Shown here in pieces: positions 34,040 to 43,985 of a DNA stretch of 64,000 nt (position 1 is its first letter; each line of letters opens with the position of its first letter). Source of the DNA: Mycobacterium sp. (GTDB lineage: Bacteria; Actinomycetota; Actinomycetes; Mycobacteriales; Mycobacteriaceae). The notes beneath the pieces were generated by a model. It searched no databases. It was given only the letters and a program-made list of their open reading frames with translations, and had not been told where the DNA came from. The stretch spans positions 1 to 64,000 of the forward strand of contig JAKFVT010000039.1 of NCBI GenBank assembly GCA_021732005.1. The letters are read 5' to 3'. Both the position numbers and the translations under genes were made by a program.

Positions 34040-36241
34040 CTACTTCTGGGCCAGGGCGCGATCGGCCAGGGCCGTAGCAACCGGGGCCAGCGCCCGCGCG
34101 TATGTCTGGGACATGTGATTATCGTCGAGGTAGACGAGGGTGTTGCCGACGATCACCGGGCAGCGTTCTGCGGTGCAGAACAAGTCGGAGGTGTCGACGT
34201 ACTGGCCGCCCCCCGCGGTGACCACCGCGGCTTCGGCGGCGATCCCCGAGGAGTTCACCGCGGCCGATCGAGTCGGTGTGCAGGCCGGTACGTCATCGAG
34301 ATAGCCCGACAAGCAAGCCGGCACGTGGAAGTGCGGGTCCGGGATCGGACCGAGCACCAGCAGTCGCGCACCGGTGGCGCGCAGCCGCTGCACCAAGCGA
34401 GACAGGCTGTCTATCCACGCGGCGTCGTAGGACTGGTAACCCGAGAGGGATTCAGTGGTTCCGTAGCCGTGCCAGAGGCTCAGCACGATCAGCCGTGGCC
34501 GCTCGGCTTCGAGCCGGCCGAGGATCTGCTGGCGCCACTGCGCGCAGTGCGCGAAGAGCTCAGCCAATCGGCTCAGCGGATTGGTGATCGGGATATCCAG
34601 CAACGGGCAGGCGCCCTTGGCCATCAGCTCCAGTCGCCACTGCCGGTCGGTGGCGACCCGCTGGAATGCGGGGGTCCACATCGCGGCGTGTGAGTCACCG
34701 ACCAGCGCGACCGTCGTCGGCGACGAGATGTCACCCATCGCGCACTCCGGTTGTCCGCTTTCGAAAGGCTCACGCAGGCAGCCGTTGAACGACAGGCCCT
34801 GCTTCTCGGCCAGCGCCTTGGATATCGGGGGTGCCAGGTTGGCCGGCACTTTGGTGAGGTCGGCCGATGCGGCGACCGCGGCCTGCACTTGGGCGAACGT
34901 CTGGCGTACCGCGTCGTTGTACGCGCCAGGCGGGGAACCGTTGGGGACGGTGATGCCGGTGAATTGCACCGGCGCCGCGCCAGCACCGTGCCCGACCGGC
35001 GTCGGCACCACCTTCAGAAGTCCGAGGCCGACACAGACCGCGACGACGGTGGCGACAGCGCCCAGGCCCAGGCTTCGCCAGCCTGAGTTACGGATCTTGG
35101 GTGAGAACCGCAGCGGATTCTCCAGATAGCGCAGCGTCAGCCACGCCAATCCGGCGGAGACGACTGCCGCGGTGATCCGCTCGGCCAAATTGAGTGAGTG
35201 GCCCAACGTGAACGGTGCCAGTACCAGGACCGGCCAGTGCCACAGGTACCACGAATACGAGATACGGCCGATGGCGCGCATCGGCGGCACGCCCAGCAGT
35301 CGGCCGGCACCCTGATTCGGGGTGGCACAGCCGGCGCCGATGAGGAGCGCCGCGCCGACTGTCGGGAGCAGAGCGGCGCTACCCGGATAAACCGTGGTCG
35401 GGGTCAACCAGATACAGGCCAGCAGGATCAGGCCCAGTCCGGCCCACCCGACGATGCCGGCGAATCGCGGTGAAAGACGTTGCCAGCCAACTGCGGTCAA
35501 TGCCACCAACCCACCGGCGGCGAGCTGCCATGCTCGGGTGGGCAGCGAATAGAACGCCGCCGCAGGCAGGATGTAGCTGCCCAGAAACGATAGGACGAAC
35601 GACACCGCGGCCACCGCGGCCAGCAATGCGATGAACGGTCGTTTCGAGGCGGTGACGTCCGTGGTTGGCCATCGGCGCACGCGGCGTGTCAACCGGACCA
35701 GCCACACCATGCCCAGCAGCATGGGTGCCCACACCAGGTAGAACTGTTCCTCGACCCCGAGCGACCAGTAGTGCAGGAACGGCGATTGCGCGAGGTGGTT
35801 GCTGAAGTAGTCGACGCCGCGCAGGACGAACTGGTAGTTGCTGACGTAGAGCGCGCTGGCGATGCCGTCGCTGATCGCGGGCTGCGCCTGCAGCGGTGGC
35901 AACAGGATCGCCGACGCGGCCATCGTGACGACGCCGACGGTGGCCGAGGCCGGGAGTAGGCGGCGGGCGCGTGCGCCGTAGAAGTTGTGCAGCCGCACCG
36001 AACTCGTGCTGCTCACCTCACGCCAGAGCAGTCCGGTGATGAGAAAGCCGGAGATGACGAAGAAGACGTCGACGCCCACATAGCCGCCGCCGATACCGGG
36101 AACCGCGGCGTGAAACAGGACGACGGCCAGTACGGCGACGGCGCGCAGGCCCTCGATATCCGCGCGGAATGTCTTCTGTTCGGAGCGCTGAGGCTGCGGC
36201 GTCTGGGTGGAGCTGAGGCTGTCAGCCTGGCGCAAGATCAC
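34040..36241 (-). CDS. acyltransferase-3 / SGNH fusion, OafA-like (copy 5 of 5)
   Basis: 733-residue membrane O-acyltransferase: the acyltransferase-3 domain opens FRADIEGLRAVAVLAV, and the SGNH domain has GDSH near residue 515. The late dyad is DDNH, but the following residues (MSQTYARAL) differ from the HLT(L/I)xY pattern of the other four. The GTG start at 36241 is in the same GTGATCTTG context as copy 3. It is the first acyltransferase of the four-gene array, 69 bp downstream of the DUF2505 gene. Four tandem copies of one enzyme type suggest that several distinct positions or acyl groups are handled. Confidence 0.88.
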   Translation of the reverse strand: MILRQADSLSSTQTPQPQRSEQKTFRADIEGLRAVAVLAVVLFHAAVPGIGGGYVGVDVFFVISGFLITGLLWREVSSTSSVRLHNFYGARARRLLPASATVGVVTMAASAILLPPLQAQPAISDGIASALYVSNYQFVLRGVDYFSNHLAQSPFLHYWSLGVEEQFYLVWAPMLLGMVWLVRLTRRVRRWPTTDVTASKRPFIALLAAVAAVSFVLSFLGSYILPAAAFYSLPTRAWQLAAGGLVALTAVGWQRLSPRFAGIVGWAGLGLILLACIWLTPTTVYPGSAALLPTVGAALLIGAGCATPNQGAGRLLGVPPMRAIGRISYSWYLWHWPVLVLAPFTLGHSLNLAERITAAVVSAGLAWLTLRYLENPLRFSPKIRNSGWRSLGLGAVATVVAVCVGLGLLKVVPTPVGHGAGAAPVQFTGITVPNGSPPGAYNDAVRQTFAQVQAAVAASADLTKVPANLAPPISKALAEKQGLSFNGCLREPFESGQPECAMGDISSPTTVALVGDSHAAMWTPAFQRVATDRQWRLELMAKGACPLLDIPITNPLSRLAELFAHCAQWRQQILGRLEAERPRLIVLSLWHGYGTTESLSGYQSYDAAWIDSLSRLVQRLRATGARLLVLGPIPDPHFHVPACLSGYLDDVPACTPTRSAAVNSSGIAAEAAVVTAGGGQYVDTSDLFCTAERCPVIVGNTLVYLDDNHMSQTYARALAPVATALADRALAQK

Positions 36242-36292
36242 CTACTTGTTGAGCGGACGCGTCGGTGGGTCGAGGCATTGTTGCATTCGCAC
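36237..36292. repeat. duplicated acyltransferase upstream region, copy B
   Basis: Counterpart of 31786-31846, carrying the same GATCACCTA and GTCGAGGCATT blocks with a few small gaps and substitutions. Confidence 0.55.
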
Positions 36293-36310
36293 GCGTCAAT
36301 AAGAGGCGCT

Positions 36311-36811
36311 TTAGCTGTGTTCAGCGATCCACATGGTGGTGTAGCGCAGCGTCGCTGGAATGCTCTTCGTCAGGCTTTCGCTGATTGACTTCTCGAGTTT
36401 GCCGCCCACCAGCGGGATCTTGACGACGACTTTTCCGGTGGAACGCAGCTGGGATGCGGCACCGTCGGCGGTCAGGTAGTTCTCGGCCCGGCTCGACCCC
36501 AGTCCGCCGGACGCCGACACGTGGCTCTCGCCGCGCACCTGACCGTCCGTGTCCGGCCGCCACGTCTCGCGGTACAGCAGCTTCATATCGCCGGGCACGA
36601 AGTTCGCCACGACCGACGGCAGGATCTGGCGACCGAGGTGTTGGGTGATGTGCACTTCCACCGCACCGTCTGCCTCGACGGAGAACGAGTCGAGAGTGGA
36701 TGCGGCATCGCCGGCCAGGCGGTTGAGCCAGTAGTCCTCACGAGCGAACGCCGCATAAATCTGCTCGACGCTGGCTGCCGATTCGCTGACGATTTCGAAG
36801 GAACGCGACAT
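36311..36811 (-). CDS. DUF2505-like SRPBCC-fold protein
   Basis: 166-residue soluble protein that looks like the actinobacterial DUF2505 family, a START/SRPBCC-type lipid- or ligand-binding fold. It opens MSRSFEIVSESAASVEQIYAAF and ends near residue 166 with a short helical tail. No catalytic motif is visible. It heads the minus-strand acyltransferase block, 69 bp before copy 5, and is divergent from the methyltransferase gene at 36889. A hydrophobic-ligand-handling role would fit a lipopeptide locus, but the family has no established function that I can apply here. Confidence 0.7.
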   Translation of the reverse strand: MSRSFEIVSESAASVEQIYAAFAREDYWLNRLAGDAASTLDSFSVEADGAVEVHITQHLGRQILPSVVANFVPGDMKLLYRETWRPDTDGQVRGESHVSASGGLGSSRAENYLTADGAASQLRSTGKVVVKIPLVGGKLEKSISESLTKSIPATLRYTTMWIAEHS

Positions 36812-36821
36812 AGCCGACCAT

Positions 36822-36850
36822 TCTTATCGGAGGAGGCAGTGGGCCGAAAC
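36822..36850 (-). promoter_or_regulatory. candidate promoter of the acyltransferase block
   Basis: Read on the minus strand, TTTCGG (36850-36845) and TAAGAA (36827-36822) are 17 bp apart. The ATG of the DUF2505 gene starts about 10 bp further on and no Shine-Dalgarno sequence is visible, so this is another possible leaderless promoter. Confidence 0.35.
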
Positions 36851-36888
36851 CCTCATACTGCACAACCTCTTTGTGGTAGGAACCTCGC

Positions 36889-37638
36889 GTGAATATCAAC
36901 CAGGGTCTGGTCATGTTGGCGGACGCGATGCCAGGCGTGAACCGGATCAGGGCCGTCCAGCAGGCGCTCGCCATGCGGTCCCACCCCGTCTACCTCGAGA
37001 TCGGCGTCTCCCGCGGCCAGGCCTTCCAGCGGATCAGCGCCGACGTGAAAATCGCCGTCGACCCGGCCTTCCGGCTGACCGAGCGCACCCGTGAGCTCGC
37101 CAATGCCTCCGGACGCGACGTCCGGTTCTTCGAGATCACCAGCGACGCCTTCTTCGAGAACGAGACCGCGCTGCTCGAACAGCACCCCGTCGACGTCGCA
37201 CTGATCGACGGACTGCACACCTATGAGCAAGTGGTGCGCGATGTTGAGAACACCGTTCGCCACCTCAAGGACGACGGCGTCATCTTCCTGCACGACTGCA
37301 ACCCGCCGTTCGAGCTGGCCGGCCGCCGCGCGGAGTCGTGGGACGAGTTCATGGCACAGCAATCGGGGCCGCTGAAGATCGGCATCTGGAACGGCGACGT
37401 CTGGAAGGCCATCGTCGAACTCCGCAGCACCCGCCCCGACCTGGTGGTCGGCGTGCTCAAATGCGACCAGGGTGTCGGGTTCGTCCGAAAGGGCACGCCG
37501 GAATCGACGCTGCCGTACACCCCGCAGCAGGTCGCGGCGCTCACCTATGCCGACCTCAAGGCCGACCGTGCCCGTCTGCTCAACCTGAAGCCGCCGCGGT
37601 ACCTCGGTGAATTCCTCGCCATGAGCGGCGCCCGGTAG
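36889..37638 (+). CDS. class I SAM-dependent methyltransferase (Methyltransf_24 type)
   Basis: 249-residue methyltransferase with the SAM-binding motif LEIGVSRG at residues 36-43. The DGLHTYE segment near residue 109 and a following VIFLHDCNP segment mark the Methyltransf_24 group, several members of which methylate sugars. The GTG at 36889 has an upstream TAGGA. It lies 14 bp before a GT1 gene, so the two are co-transcribed, and the sugar transferred by that GT1 is the natural target. Together with the TylF and CmcI types, this is the third unrelated methyltransferase family in the locus. Confidence 0.83.
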   Translation: MNINQGLVMLADAMPGVNRIRAVQQALAMRSHPVYLEIGVSRGQAFQRISADVKIAVDPAFRLTERTRELANASGRDVRFFEITSDAFFENETALLEQHPVDVALIDGLHTYEQVVRDVENTVRHLKDDGVIFLHDCNPPFELAGRRAESWDEFMAQQSGPLKIGIWNGDVWKAIVELRSTRPDLVVGVLKCDQGVGFVRKGTPESTLPYTPQQVAALTYADLKADRARLLNLKPPRYLGEFLAMSGAR

Positions 37639-37652
37639 ATCACCCACCCGCA

Positions 37653-38921
37653 ATGAAGTTCGTGTTGGCAACCTGGGGCAGTCGCGGCGATGTCGAGCCC
37701 ATTGCAGCCGTAGGTCGTGAGCTGGTGCGCCGTGGGCACGACGTGTCGATGGCCGTTCCGCCTGATCTGGTCGAGTTCAGCAAAGCCGCGGTGCCCGACA
37801 CCGTCGGTTTCGGGCCAAACTCTCGGTCGATTCTGGATGCGCACCGCGACTACTGGACGTGCTTTTTCAGCCCGCCGTGGAAACTGCGGAAGATGGCGAA
37901 GGCGCGCGGGGAAATCACCGGGCCCCTGTTCCAGGGCTGGCAGGAGATGAGCGCGACGCTGATGTCGCTGGCCAACGGGGCCGACCTGGTGTTCAGCGGG
38001 ATCAATTTCGAAGACGCCGCGTCCAATGTCGCCGAGCATCACGGCATCCCGTTCGCCACACTGCATTACTTCCCGCTGCGGCCCAACGCCAAGGTTCTTG
38101 CGTTCTTGCCGGCATGGCTGGGCCGCGCGGTTGTCCGGGCTTTTTGGTGGATGTCGTGGCGCGGGACGAAAAAATCCGAAGACGCCCAACGCCGCGAACT
38201 GGGCCTTGCGAAGGCGACGAGATCGGCGCCGTGGCGGATCACCGAGCGTGGATCGCTGGAAGTCCAGGCGTATGACGAAGCGTGCTTCCCCGGGCTCGCC
38301 GACGAGTGGTCCGTGTGGGAAGCCCAACGGCCGTTCGTTGGGACGCTGACGCTGGAGCTGGCGACCGCCGACGATGACGACGTCATGTCGTGGATTGCGG
38401 CCGGGACGCCGCCGATCTTCTTCGGCTTCGGCAGCATTCCGGTGGAGTCGCCGGCTGACACGATCGCGATGATTGATGCGGCGTGCGCGCGGCTGGGGGA
38501 GCGGGCGTTGGTCGGCGCGGCCGGAACGGACTTCAGCAGTGCGCCGCATTCCGAGCGCGTCAAGGTGGTCGGCGTGATGAACTACGCGACCGTCTTTCCG
38601 GCCTGCCGTGCGGTCGTCCACCACGGTGGTTCGAGCACCACGCCCATCGCGATGCGTGCGGGCATCCCGCAGGTGATCCTCTTCTGGGACATGGTTCACG
38701 CGATTTACGGGACGGCTGTCAAGCGGCTGAAGGTGGGCACCGCCCGGCGGTTCTCCACTGTTACCGAGCAGACACTGGTTGCCGACTTACGTGCGGTCCT
38801 CGCGCCGGACTACGTCACTCGAGCGGGTGAGCTCGCCACCCGCATCACCGAACCTGCCAAGAGCGCCGCTGCCACGGCCGATCGTCTGGAGGATTTCGCT
38901 CGAAGAGCACGCCTGGCCTGA
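37653..38921 (+). CDS. GPL-type GT1 glycosyltransferase (copy 5 of 5)
   Basis: 422-residue GT1 enzyme opening MKFVLATWGSRGDVEP. The donor site is unusual: HHGGSSTTPIAMRAG at residues 323 onward replaces the HHGG(A/S)GT pattern. The DQ pair that normally contacts the sugar is absent, replaced by WDMVHAIYG. It may therefore use a different donor or have altered activity. The rest of the fold, including QRPFVGTLTLE and FFGFGSIPVES, is conserved, so the gene looks intact. It follows a methyltransferase gene by 14 bp and precedes the mbtH/NRPS operon. Confidence 0.87.
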   Translation: MKFVLATWGSRGDVEPIAAVGRELVRRGHDVSMAVPPDLVEFSKAAVPDTVGFGPNSRSILDAHRDYWTCFFSPPWKLRKMAKARGEITGPLFQGWQEMSATLMSLANGADLVFSGINFEDAASNVAEHHGIPFATLHYFPLRPNAKVLAFLPAWLGRAVVRAFWWMSWRGTKKSEDAQRRELGLAKATRSAPWRITERGSLEVQAYDEACFPGLADEWSVWEAQRPFVGTLTLELATADDDDVMSWIAAGTPPIFFGFGSIPVESPADTIAMIDAACARLGERALVGAAGTDFSSAPHSERVKVVGVMNYATVFPACRAVVHHGGSSTTPIAMRAGIPQVILFWDMVHAIYGTAVKRLKVGTARRFSTVTEQTLVADLRAVLAPDYVTRAGELATRITEPAKSAAATADRLEDFARRARLA

Positions 38922-39108
38922 CTTCCGGCGCTTGCTGGCGCGCGAGACTAACGACCGTAGCCGGAATTTGTCCCCATGACGGATGTGTGCCGGCGCGTTC
39001 GTGAAATGCCTCGAAGGTGGGTCTAACTGCACCATCTGAGAGAAACCGGTGGCCACTGCTGTCACTCGGCAGCGTCCCGGTGCAAAAGGTTGCTATCCGG
39101 TGACGTGA

Positions 39109-39146
39109 GTCACACCGAAGTTCATGACATGGGTCACACCACGAAG
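39109..39146 (+). promoter_or_regulatory. direct repeats upstream of the mbtH-NRPS operon
   Basis: GTCACACCGAAG (39109-39120) and GTCACACCACGAAG (39133-39146) are imperfect direct repeats 24 bp apart, start to start. The first overlaps an inverted repeat, GTGAC with GTCAC around a 4-bp spacer. The second ends about 24 bp before a TATATT box, so the pair sits where a transcriptional activator would bind. No regulator gene is nearby. Confidence 0.4.
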
Positions 39147-39169
39147 TATGGTTTGGAACTTGTTCTACC

Positions 39170-39192
39170 TATATTGACGAGAGTGTCGGGAG
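39170..39192 (+). promoter_or_regulatory. candidate -10 box and ribosome site of mbtH
   Basis: TATATT (39170-39175) has no good -35 box at 16-18 bp, which fits activator dependence. GGGAG (39188-39192) is correctly placed before the GTG start of mbtH at 39198. A short 5' leader would result. Confidence 0.4.
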
Positions 39193-39197
39193 ACGCG

Positions 39198-39422
39198 GTG
39201 AGCACCAATCCGTTCGATGACGACGAGGGCAGCTTTTTTGTGTTGGTCAACGACGAGGAGCAGCACAGCCTGTGGCCAGCCTTTGCCGACGTCCCGGCCG
39301 GCTGGCGCGTCGTTCATGGTGAAGCCGATCGCGCCGCCTGCCTGGAGTACATCGAAGCGAACTGGCCCGACATCCGACCGAAGAGCCTGCGCGACCGGCT
39401 GGCAGGAAAGTCGAGCGTCTGA
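39198..39422 (+). CDS. mbtH: MbtH-like NRPS accessory protein
   Basis: 74-residue MbtH-family protein that binds and activates NRPS adenylation domains. It has the family pattern: [11 protein letters not shown], then PAGWRVVHG, then [17 protein letters not shown], with the invariant tryptophans in place. A frame opens further upstream at 39090, but the GTG at 39198 gives the standard family length and follows GGGAG. It lies 30 bp before the first NRPS gene, the usual arrangement in mycobacterial GPL loci (mbtH-mps1-mps2). Confidence 0.95.
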   Translation: MSTNPFDDDEGSFFVLVNDEEQHSLWPAFADVPAGWRVVHGEADRAACLEYIEANWPDIRPKSLRDRLAGKSSV

Positions 39423-39452
39423 CTAGTTGAGGGTTTGGGTCTGGGAGTCGTG

Positions 39453-42400
39453 ATGGAACTCAACGAGGACGCGGTTGCGCTGACGCGCGCGCAACTGGAC
39501 ATTTGGCTGGCACAGGAAACGGGTAAATCCGCCACCGACTGGCAGATCGGCATGCTCTTGAAAGTCGAGGGCGCGCTGGAGCGCGACGCCTTCGAGTGGG
39601 CGCTCACACGCGCGATGCGAGAAGCCGAACCGGTCAGGGCGGCGTTCTTCGAAGAGGACGGCCAGGTCTTTCAACGGGTGATCGACTACCCGGAGATCGA
39701 TCTGGACTTCTACGACTTCAGTGGATCGAGCGACCCCGAGCGGGACGTGCAAGAGAAGGCGCTGTCGATTCAGCGCACGCCGATGCCGTTCACCGGCCCG
39801 CTGTTCAAGTACGCGCTCTTCGAGACCGGGCCGGCTGAGTTCTACGTGTTCGGGTGCTTCCATCACATCGTCATCGACGGCGCCGGCATCTGGTTGCTCG
39901 TCAACCGCGTCGCATCGATCTACTCCGCCACCATCTCCGGCGACCTCGTGCCGCCCGCCTTCTTCGGTTCGCTGAAGGACCTGCTGGATTGCGAAGCGGA
40001 ATACGAGGCGTCCGCCGACTTTTCAGTCGACCAGGAGTACTGGTCTGCTCACCTTCCCGCTGAGGTGGCGACCAACCGGCTGCCGGAGGTATCAGACGAT
40101 GCCGGGGCGGGCTGGCGCTCGGAGCAGGTCCGCGTCGACCCGGCGGTGCTGCGTCGCGTCGACGAGCTGGCTCACGTGTGGGACATCCCCCGCACCGCCA
40201 TCATCGCCGCGGCGAGCGCTCTGCTTGTGCGCGGGCGGCGGGCCGAGAGTGCCGAGGTGGTATTCGACTTCCCGGTCAGCAGGCGAGTGCGGCCAGAGTT
40301 GAAAACGCTGCCCGGCATGTCTGCTGGGTTGGTGCCGCTCGTTTTGCGCACGCCCGCCGAATCCACGGTGAGCGACTTCTGCAAGCACGTCGACACCCGA
40401 ATGCGGGAAGCGCTGCAGCATCAGCGGTTTCCGGTGCACGCCCTCGAGCGCGGAACGCAGAAATCCCGGTTGTCCATCAACTTTTTCCCCGCCGCGTTCA
40501 CGTTGGACTTCGGCGGCGCCCCAGCGTCGGCGACCATGACCGATTCCGGTCTCGCAGGCAGCTCCGGCCTCACCTTCTCCGGACTGGGCGACGAGTTGTT
40601 CCTCAACACCCTCGGAGCCGGGCACCTGTTCGCCGACTGGGACACCGCCGAAGTGAGCAGGCGCCTCGTGCAGGTGCTGGTGGCCATGACCGTCGACCCG
40701 GCGAGACGTCTGTCCTCGATCGAGGTACTTGATTTCGCGGAATCCGATTCGCTTGCAGCGTGGGGCAATCGGGCGGTACTGGGGAAGCCGCTCAGCACGC
40801 CGGTGTCGATTCCCGCGATGTTCGCCGAGCAGGCGGCTCGGGTGCCGGATGCGGTGGCGATCAGCTTCGGCGAGCAGTCGTGGACATACCGCCGGCTCGA
40901 CGAGGCGTCCAATCGGTTGGCGCACCTGCTCACGGCCCACGGTGCTGGACCCGGGCAACGCGTGGCGCTGTTGTTGCCGCGATCGGACGAAGCGATCGTC
41001 GCGATCCTGGCGGTGTTGAAATCCGGCGCGACTTACGTTGCGATCGATCCGGCGGTGCCGGAAGCGCGCATGCGATTCGTGCTCGACGATGCCGCTCCGG
41101 TTGCCGCGATCACGAACTCGGGCCTGAATGGCCGCCTCGATGGACGCGACCTGCTGGTCGTCGACTTCGACGATTCCGCCATCGACAGCCAACCCGCGAC
41201 GCCGGTGTCCCGGCCGGCTCCTGACGACATCGCGTACATCATCTATACCTCGGGGACCACGGGCACCCCGAAGGGTGTGGCGATCCCGCACCAGAACGTC
41301 ACCCGCCTGCTGGCGGCCCTGGCCACCGACATGGATGTGGCCGAACAGGTTTGGACGCAGTGCCATTCCCTGGCCTTCGACTTCTCGGTGTGGGAGATCT
41401 GGGGCGCCCTGCTCTTTGGCGGCCGGTTGGTTGTCGTCCCCGATGCGGCCGTCCGTTCGCCGGAGGATCTGCATGCGCTGCTCGCCTCCGAACGCGTCGA
41501 CGTGCTGAGTCAGACGCCATCGGCGTTCTATGCGCTGCAGAGCGTCGACGCACCCACGGAACAGCTCGACCTCAAAGCCGTGGTGTTCGGTGGCGAAGCG
41601 CTTGAGCCGCAACGTCTTCGGGCATGGATGCAGAACCATCCCGGCTCGCCGCGGATGATCAACATGTACGGCATCACCGAGACGACAGTGCACGCCTCAT
41701 TCCGGGAGATCACCTCGGCCGACACCGACAATGCGGTCAGCCCGATCGGGCGGCCACTGGCCAATCTGGGATTCTTCGTGCTCGATGGCTGGCTGCAGCC
41801 GGTTCCCGCCGGCGTCGTCGGTGAACTTTATGTTGCTGGATCAGGTCTGGCCTACGGCTACATCGGCCGAGCCGCGTTGTCCGGAGCGCGGTTCGTGGCG
41901 TGCCCGTTCGGCGCGCCGGGGACCCGCATGTATCGCACCGGCGATCTGGTGCGGTGGACCGCAGACGGTGAACTCGAGTACGTCGGGCGCGCGGATGAGC
42001 AGGTCAAGATCCGGGGTTATCGGATCGAGCTCGGTGAAATCCAAGCGGCGCTGAGCGAGTTGGACGGTGTCGAGCAGGCGGTGGTGATTGCCCGCGAGGA
42101 CCGACCCGGCGACAAGCGGCTGGTGGCCTACATCACCGGCTCAGCGGACCCGGTGGCCGCTCGCGCGGCCGTGGCGGAGAGCCTGCCGGTCTACATGGTT
42201 CCGACCGCGATCGTCAGCATCGACGCGTTGCCGCTCACGGTCAACGGCAAGCTAGACACCAAGTCGTTGCCAGCGCCTGAGTATCAGGACGTCGATTCCT
42301 ACCGGGCCCCCGGCGACGCCGTCGAGGAGATCCTGGCCGGGATCTACGCCCAGGTCCTCGGCCTGGAGCGCGTGGGCGTGGACGAGTCGTTCTTCGAACT

Positions 42401-43985
42401 CGGTGGCGACAGCATTCTGTCGATGCAGGTGGTGGCCCGGGCTCGGGCCGCTGGTGTGTTGTGCCGTCCCCGTGACGTTTTCATCGAGCAGACCGTGGCT
42501 CGGCTTGCTCAAGTGGCTACCGTGATCGATGCCGACTCGGCACTGGCGTCGGACGGCGTCGGTCCGGTGATCGCCACCCCGATCATCCGCTGGCTGGAGA
42601 GCCTGCAGGCCGCGGGCAGCCCGACCGAACATTTCAATCAGACGGTGGTGGTGCAGGCGCCGGTGGGAACCACCGAAGCCGATGTGCTGGTGATGCTGCA
42701 GGCGGTGCTGGATCGGCACGCCATGCTGCGGCTGCGAGTTAACGACGACGTTGCGGGCGGCTGGTCTTTGGAGGTGCCCGAGGCCGGCTCGGTGGATGCT
42801 CGTTTGCGACTGCATACAGTCGACGTGCTGACCGACGAGGCCGTGAGGTTTGCAGGCTCGCAGTTGAATCCGGCGGCCGGTGTGATGTTGAGCGCGATAT
42901 GGGTGGCCTCGACAGGTCGATTGGTGGCGATCGTGCACCATCTGGCAATCGATGGTGTGTCGTGGCGAATCCTGTTGGAAGACCTCAACTTCGGCTGGGC
43001 GCAGCACCGAGCGGGACAGCAGGTGGTACTGCCGGAGCCGGGTACGTCGTTCGCAGGGTGGGCGTCGCTGCTCGCCGAGCATGCCCACCGCGCCGACGTG
43101 GTGGCCCAGGCCGACGTGTGGCGCCACATTGCGGACACCCCCGCCGCATTACCGGAAGTACGTCCCGAAACAGACACTTTGACCACCGCCGGGAATTTGT
43201 CGGCGTACCTGGACATCGAGACCACCCAGCTGCTGCTCGGTGAGGTCCCGGCGGCGTTCCATGCCGGCGTGCACGAGATCATGTTGATCGCATTCGCCTT
43301 GGCCGCAACGGAATTCCTGGGAACGGGTGGGGCGCCGATCTCCATTGACGTCGAGGGGCACGGGCGCGACGAGGAATTGGCCGCCGAGGTGGACCTGTCG
43401 CGAACGGTGGGCTGGTTCACCGCGAAATATCCGGTGGCACTGGAAGTCGGTGGCCTGACCTGGGCTCAGGTGGCCGCCGGCGACGCGCGGCTCGGCGCGG
43501 TGGTCAAGGCGGCCAAGGAGCAACTCCGGACTTTGCCCGAAGGCCTGAATTACGGCGTACTGCGCTACCTGAACGACCAGGTCGACCTGGACGGAGCCGA
43601 TCCGGTGATCGGGTTCAACTATCTGGGCCGCCAGGGTGCCACGACCGCCGAAACATCCGGGGACGCCTGGCAGATCTGCTGGGACGGCCTGGCGGACATC
43701 AGCCCGAGCGTGAAGCCGCCGATACCGCTGATGCACACCCTGGAGCTCAATGCCGGCACAGTGGACACCGACGCGGGTCCGATCCTCACCGCCCAGTGGA
43801 TGTGGGCGCCGTCGGCACTCAATCAGGCACAGGTCAATCGCCTGAGCCAGTTGTGGTTCGAGGCGTTGACCGGTATTTGCGCGCACGTGCAGAGCGGCGG
43901 AGGTGGTTTGACTCCGTCGGACATCGCCGCCTCGCTCAGCCAAGAGCAGATCGACGAGCTTCAGCGGCAGTATGCGGATAGCTGA
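39453..43985 (+). CDS. NRPS, starter module C-A-T-E
   Basis: 1510-residue NRPS. A starter-type condensation domain (active motif HHIVIDG at residue 137) would attach a fatty acyl group. The adenylation domain has its ATP-binding core YTSGTTG at residue 598. The carrier domain has GGDS with Ser987, and the epimerization domain has [11 protein letters not shown] at 1162. Reading the ten pocket positions by alignment to GrsA, with the invariant Lys assumed, gives DFWSVGMVHK, close to threonine codes. The product would be N-acyl-D-(allo-)Thr. The ATG at 39453, preceded by GGGAG, was chosen over an in-frame ATG at 39435. The gene overlaps the next NRPS by 14 bp. No fatty acyl-AMP ligase is in the window. 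It resembles GPL Mps1 in position but not in length or module order. Confidence 0.92.
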   Translation: MELNEDAVALTRAQLDIWLAQETGKSATDWQIGMLLKVEGALERDAFEWALTRAMREAEPVRAAFFEEDGQVFQRVIDYPEIDLDFYDFSGSSDPERDVQEKALSIQRTPMPFTGPLFKYALFETGPAEFYVFGCFHHIVIDGAGIWLLVNRVASIYSATISGDLVPPAFFGSLKDLLDCEAEYEASADFSVDQEYWSAHLPAEVATNRLPEVSDDAGAGWRSEQVRVDPAVLRRVDELAHVWDIPRTAIIAAASALLVRGRRAESAEVVFDFPVSRRVRPELKTLPGMSAGLVPLVLRTPAESTVSDFCKHVDTRMREALQHQRFPVHALERGTQKSRLSINFFPAAFTLDFGGAPASATMTDSGLAGSSGLTFSGLGDELFLNTLGAGHLFADWDTAEVSRRLVQVLVAMTVDPARRLSSIEVLDFAESDSLAAWGNRAVLGKPLSTPVSIPAMFAEQAARVPDAVAISFGEQSWTYRRLDEASNRLAHLLTAHGAGPGQRVALLLPRSDEAIVAILAVLKSGATYVAIDPAVPEARMRFVLDDAAPVAAITNSGLNGRLDGRDLLVVDFDDSAIDSQPATPVSRPAPDDIAYIIYTSGTTGTPKGVAIPHQNVTRLLAALATDMDVAEQVWTQCHSLAFDFSVWEIWGALLFGGRLVVVPDAAVRSPEDLHALLASERVDVLSQTPSAFYALQSVDAPTEQLDLKAVVFGGEALEPQRLRAWMQNHPGSPRMINMYGITETTVHASFREITSADTDNAVSPIGRPLANLGFFVLDGWLQPVPAGVVGELYVAGSGLAYGYIGRAALSGARFVACPFGAPGTRMYRTGDLVRWTADGELEYVGRADEQVKIRGYRIELGEIQAALSELDGVEQAVVIAREDRPGDKRLVAYITGSADPVAARAAVAESLPVYMVPTAIVSIDALPLTVNGKLDTKSLPAPEYQDVDSYRAPGDAVEEILAGIYAQVLGLERVGVDESFFELGGDSILSMQVVARARAAGVLCRPRDVFIEQTVARLAQVATVIDADSALASDGVGPVIATPIIRWLESLQAAGSPTEHFNQTVVVQAPVGTTEADVLVMLQAVLDRHAMLRLRVNDDVAGGWSLEVPEAGSVDARLRLHTVDVLTDEAVRFAGSQLNPAAGVMLSAIWVASTGRLVAIVHHLAIDGVSWRILLEDLNFGWAQHRAGQQVVLPEPGTSFAGWASLLAEHAHRADVVAQADVWRHIADTPAALPEVRPETDTLTTAGNLSAYLDIETTQLLLGEVPAAFHAGVHEIMLIAFALAATEFLGTGGAPISIDVEGHGRDEELAAEVDLSRTVGWFTAKYPVALEVGGLTWAQVAAGDARLGAVVKAAKEQLRTLPEGLNYGVLRYLNDQVDLDGADPVIGFNYLGRQGATTAETSGDAWQICWDGLADISPSVKPPIPLMHTLELNAGTVDTDAGPILTAQWMWAPSALNQAQVNRLSQLWFEALTGICAHVQSGGGGLTPSDIAASLSQEQIDELQRQYADS
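42285..42540 (+). repeat. carrier/linker block repeated at 59442-59690
   Basis: The carrier domain and linker before the first epimerization domain are almost identical in protein sequence to the corresponding part of module 6. Shared segments include [16 protein letters not shown] and [12 protein letters not shown]. This marks module duplication or gene conversion between the two NRPS genes. Confidence 0.7.

Noticed and set aside
27403..36241. The four-gene acyltransferase array as a mobile or transposon-borne repeat
   Set aside because: The copies are diverged throughout and differ in length, and no terminal repeats or transposase are present; ordinary tandem duplication explains them.
39090..39197. 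Longer N-terminus for MbtH
   Set aside because: The extension has no family match and would cover the direct repeats and the -10 box; the GTG at 39198 has a ribosome site and gives the standard length.
40092..41693. 533-codon minus-strand open frame
   Set aside because: It is antisense to the condensation and adenylation domains of the first NRPS, which have full sets of motifs; the antisense protein matches nothing I recognise.
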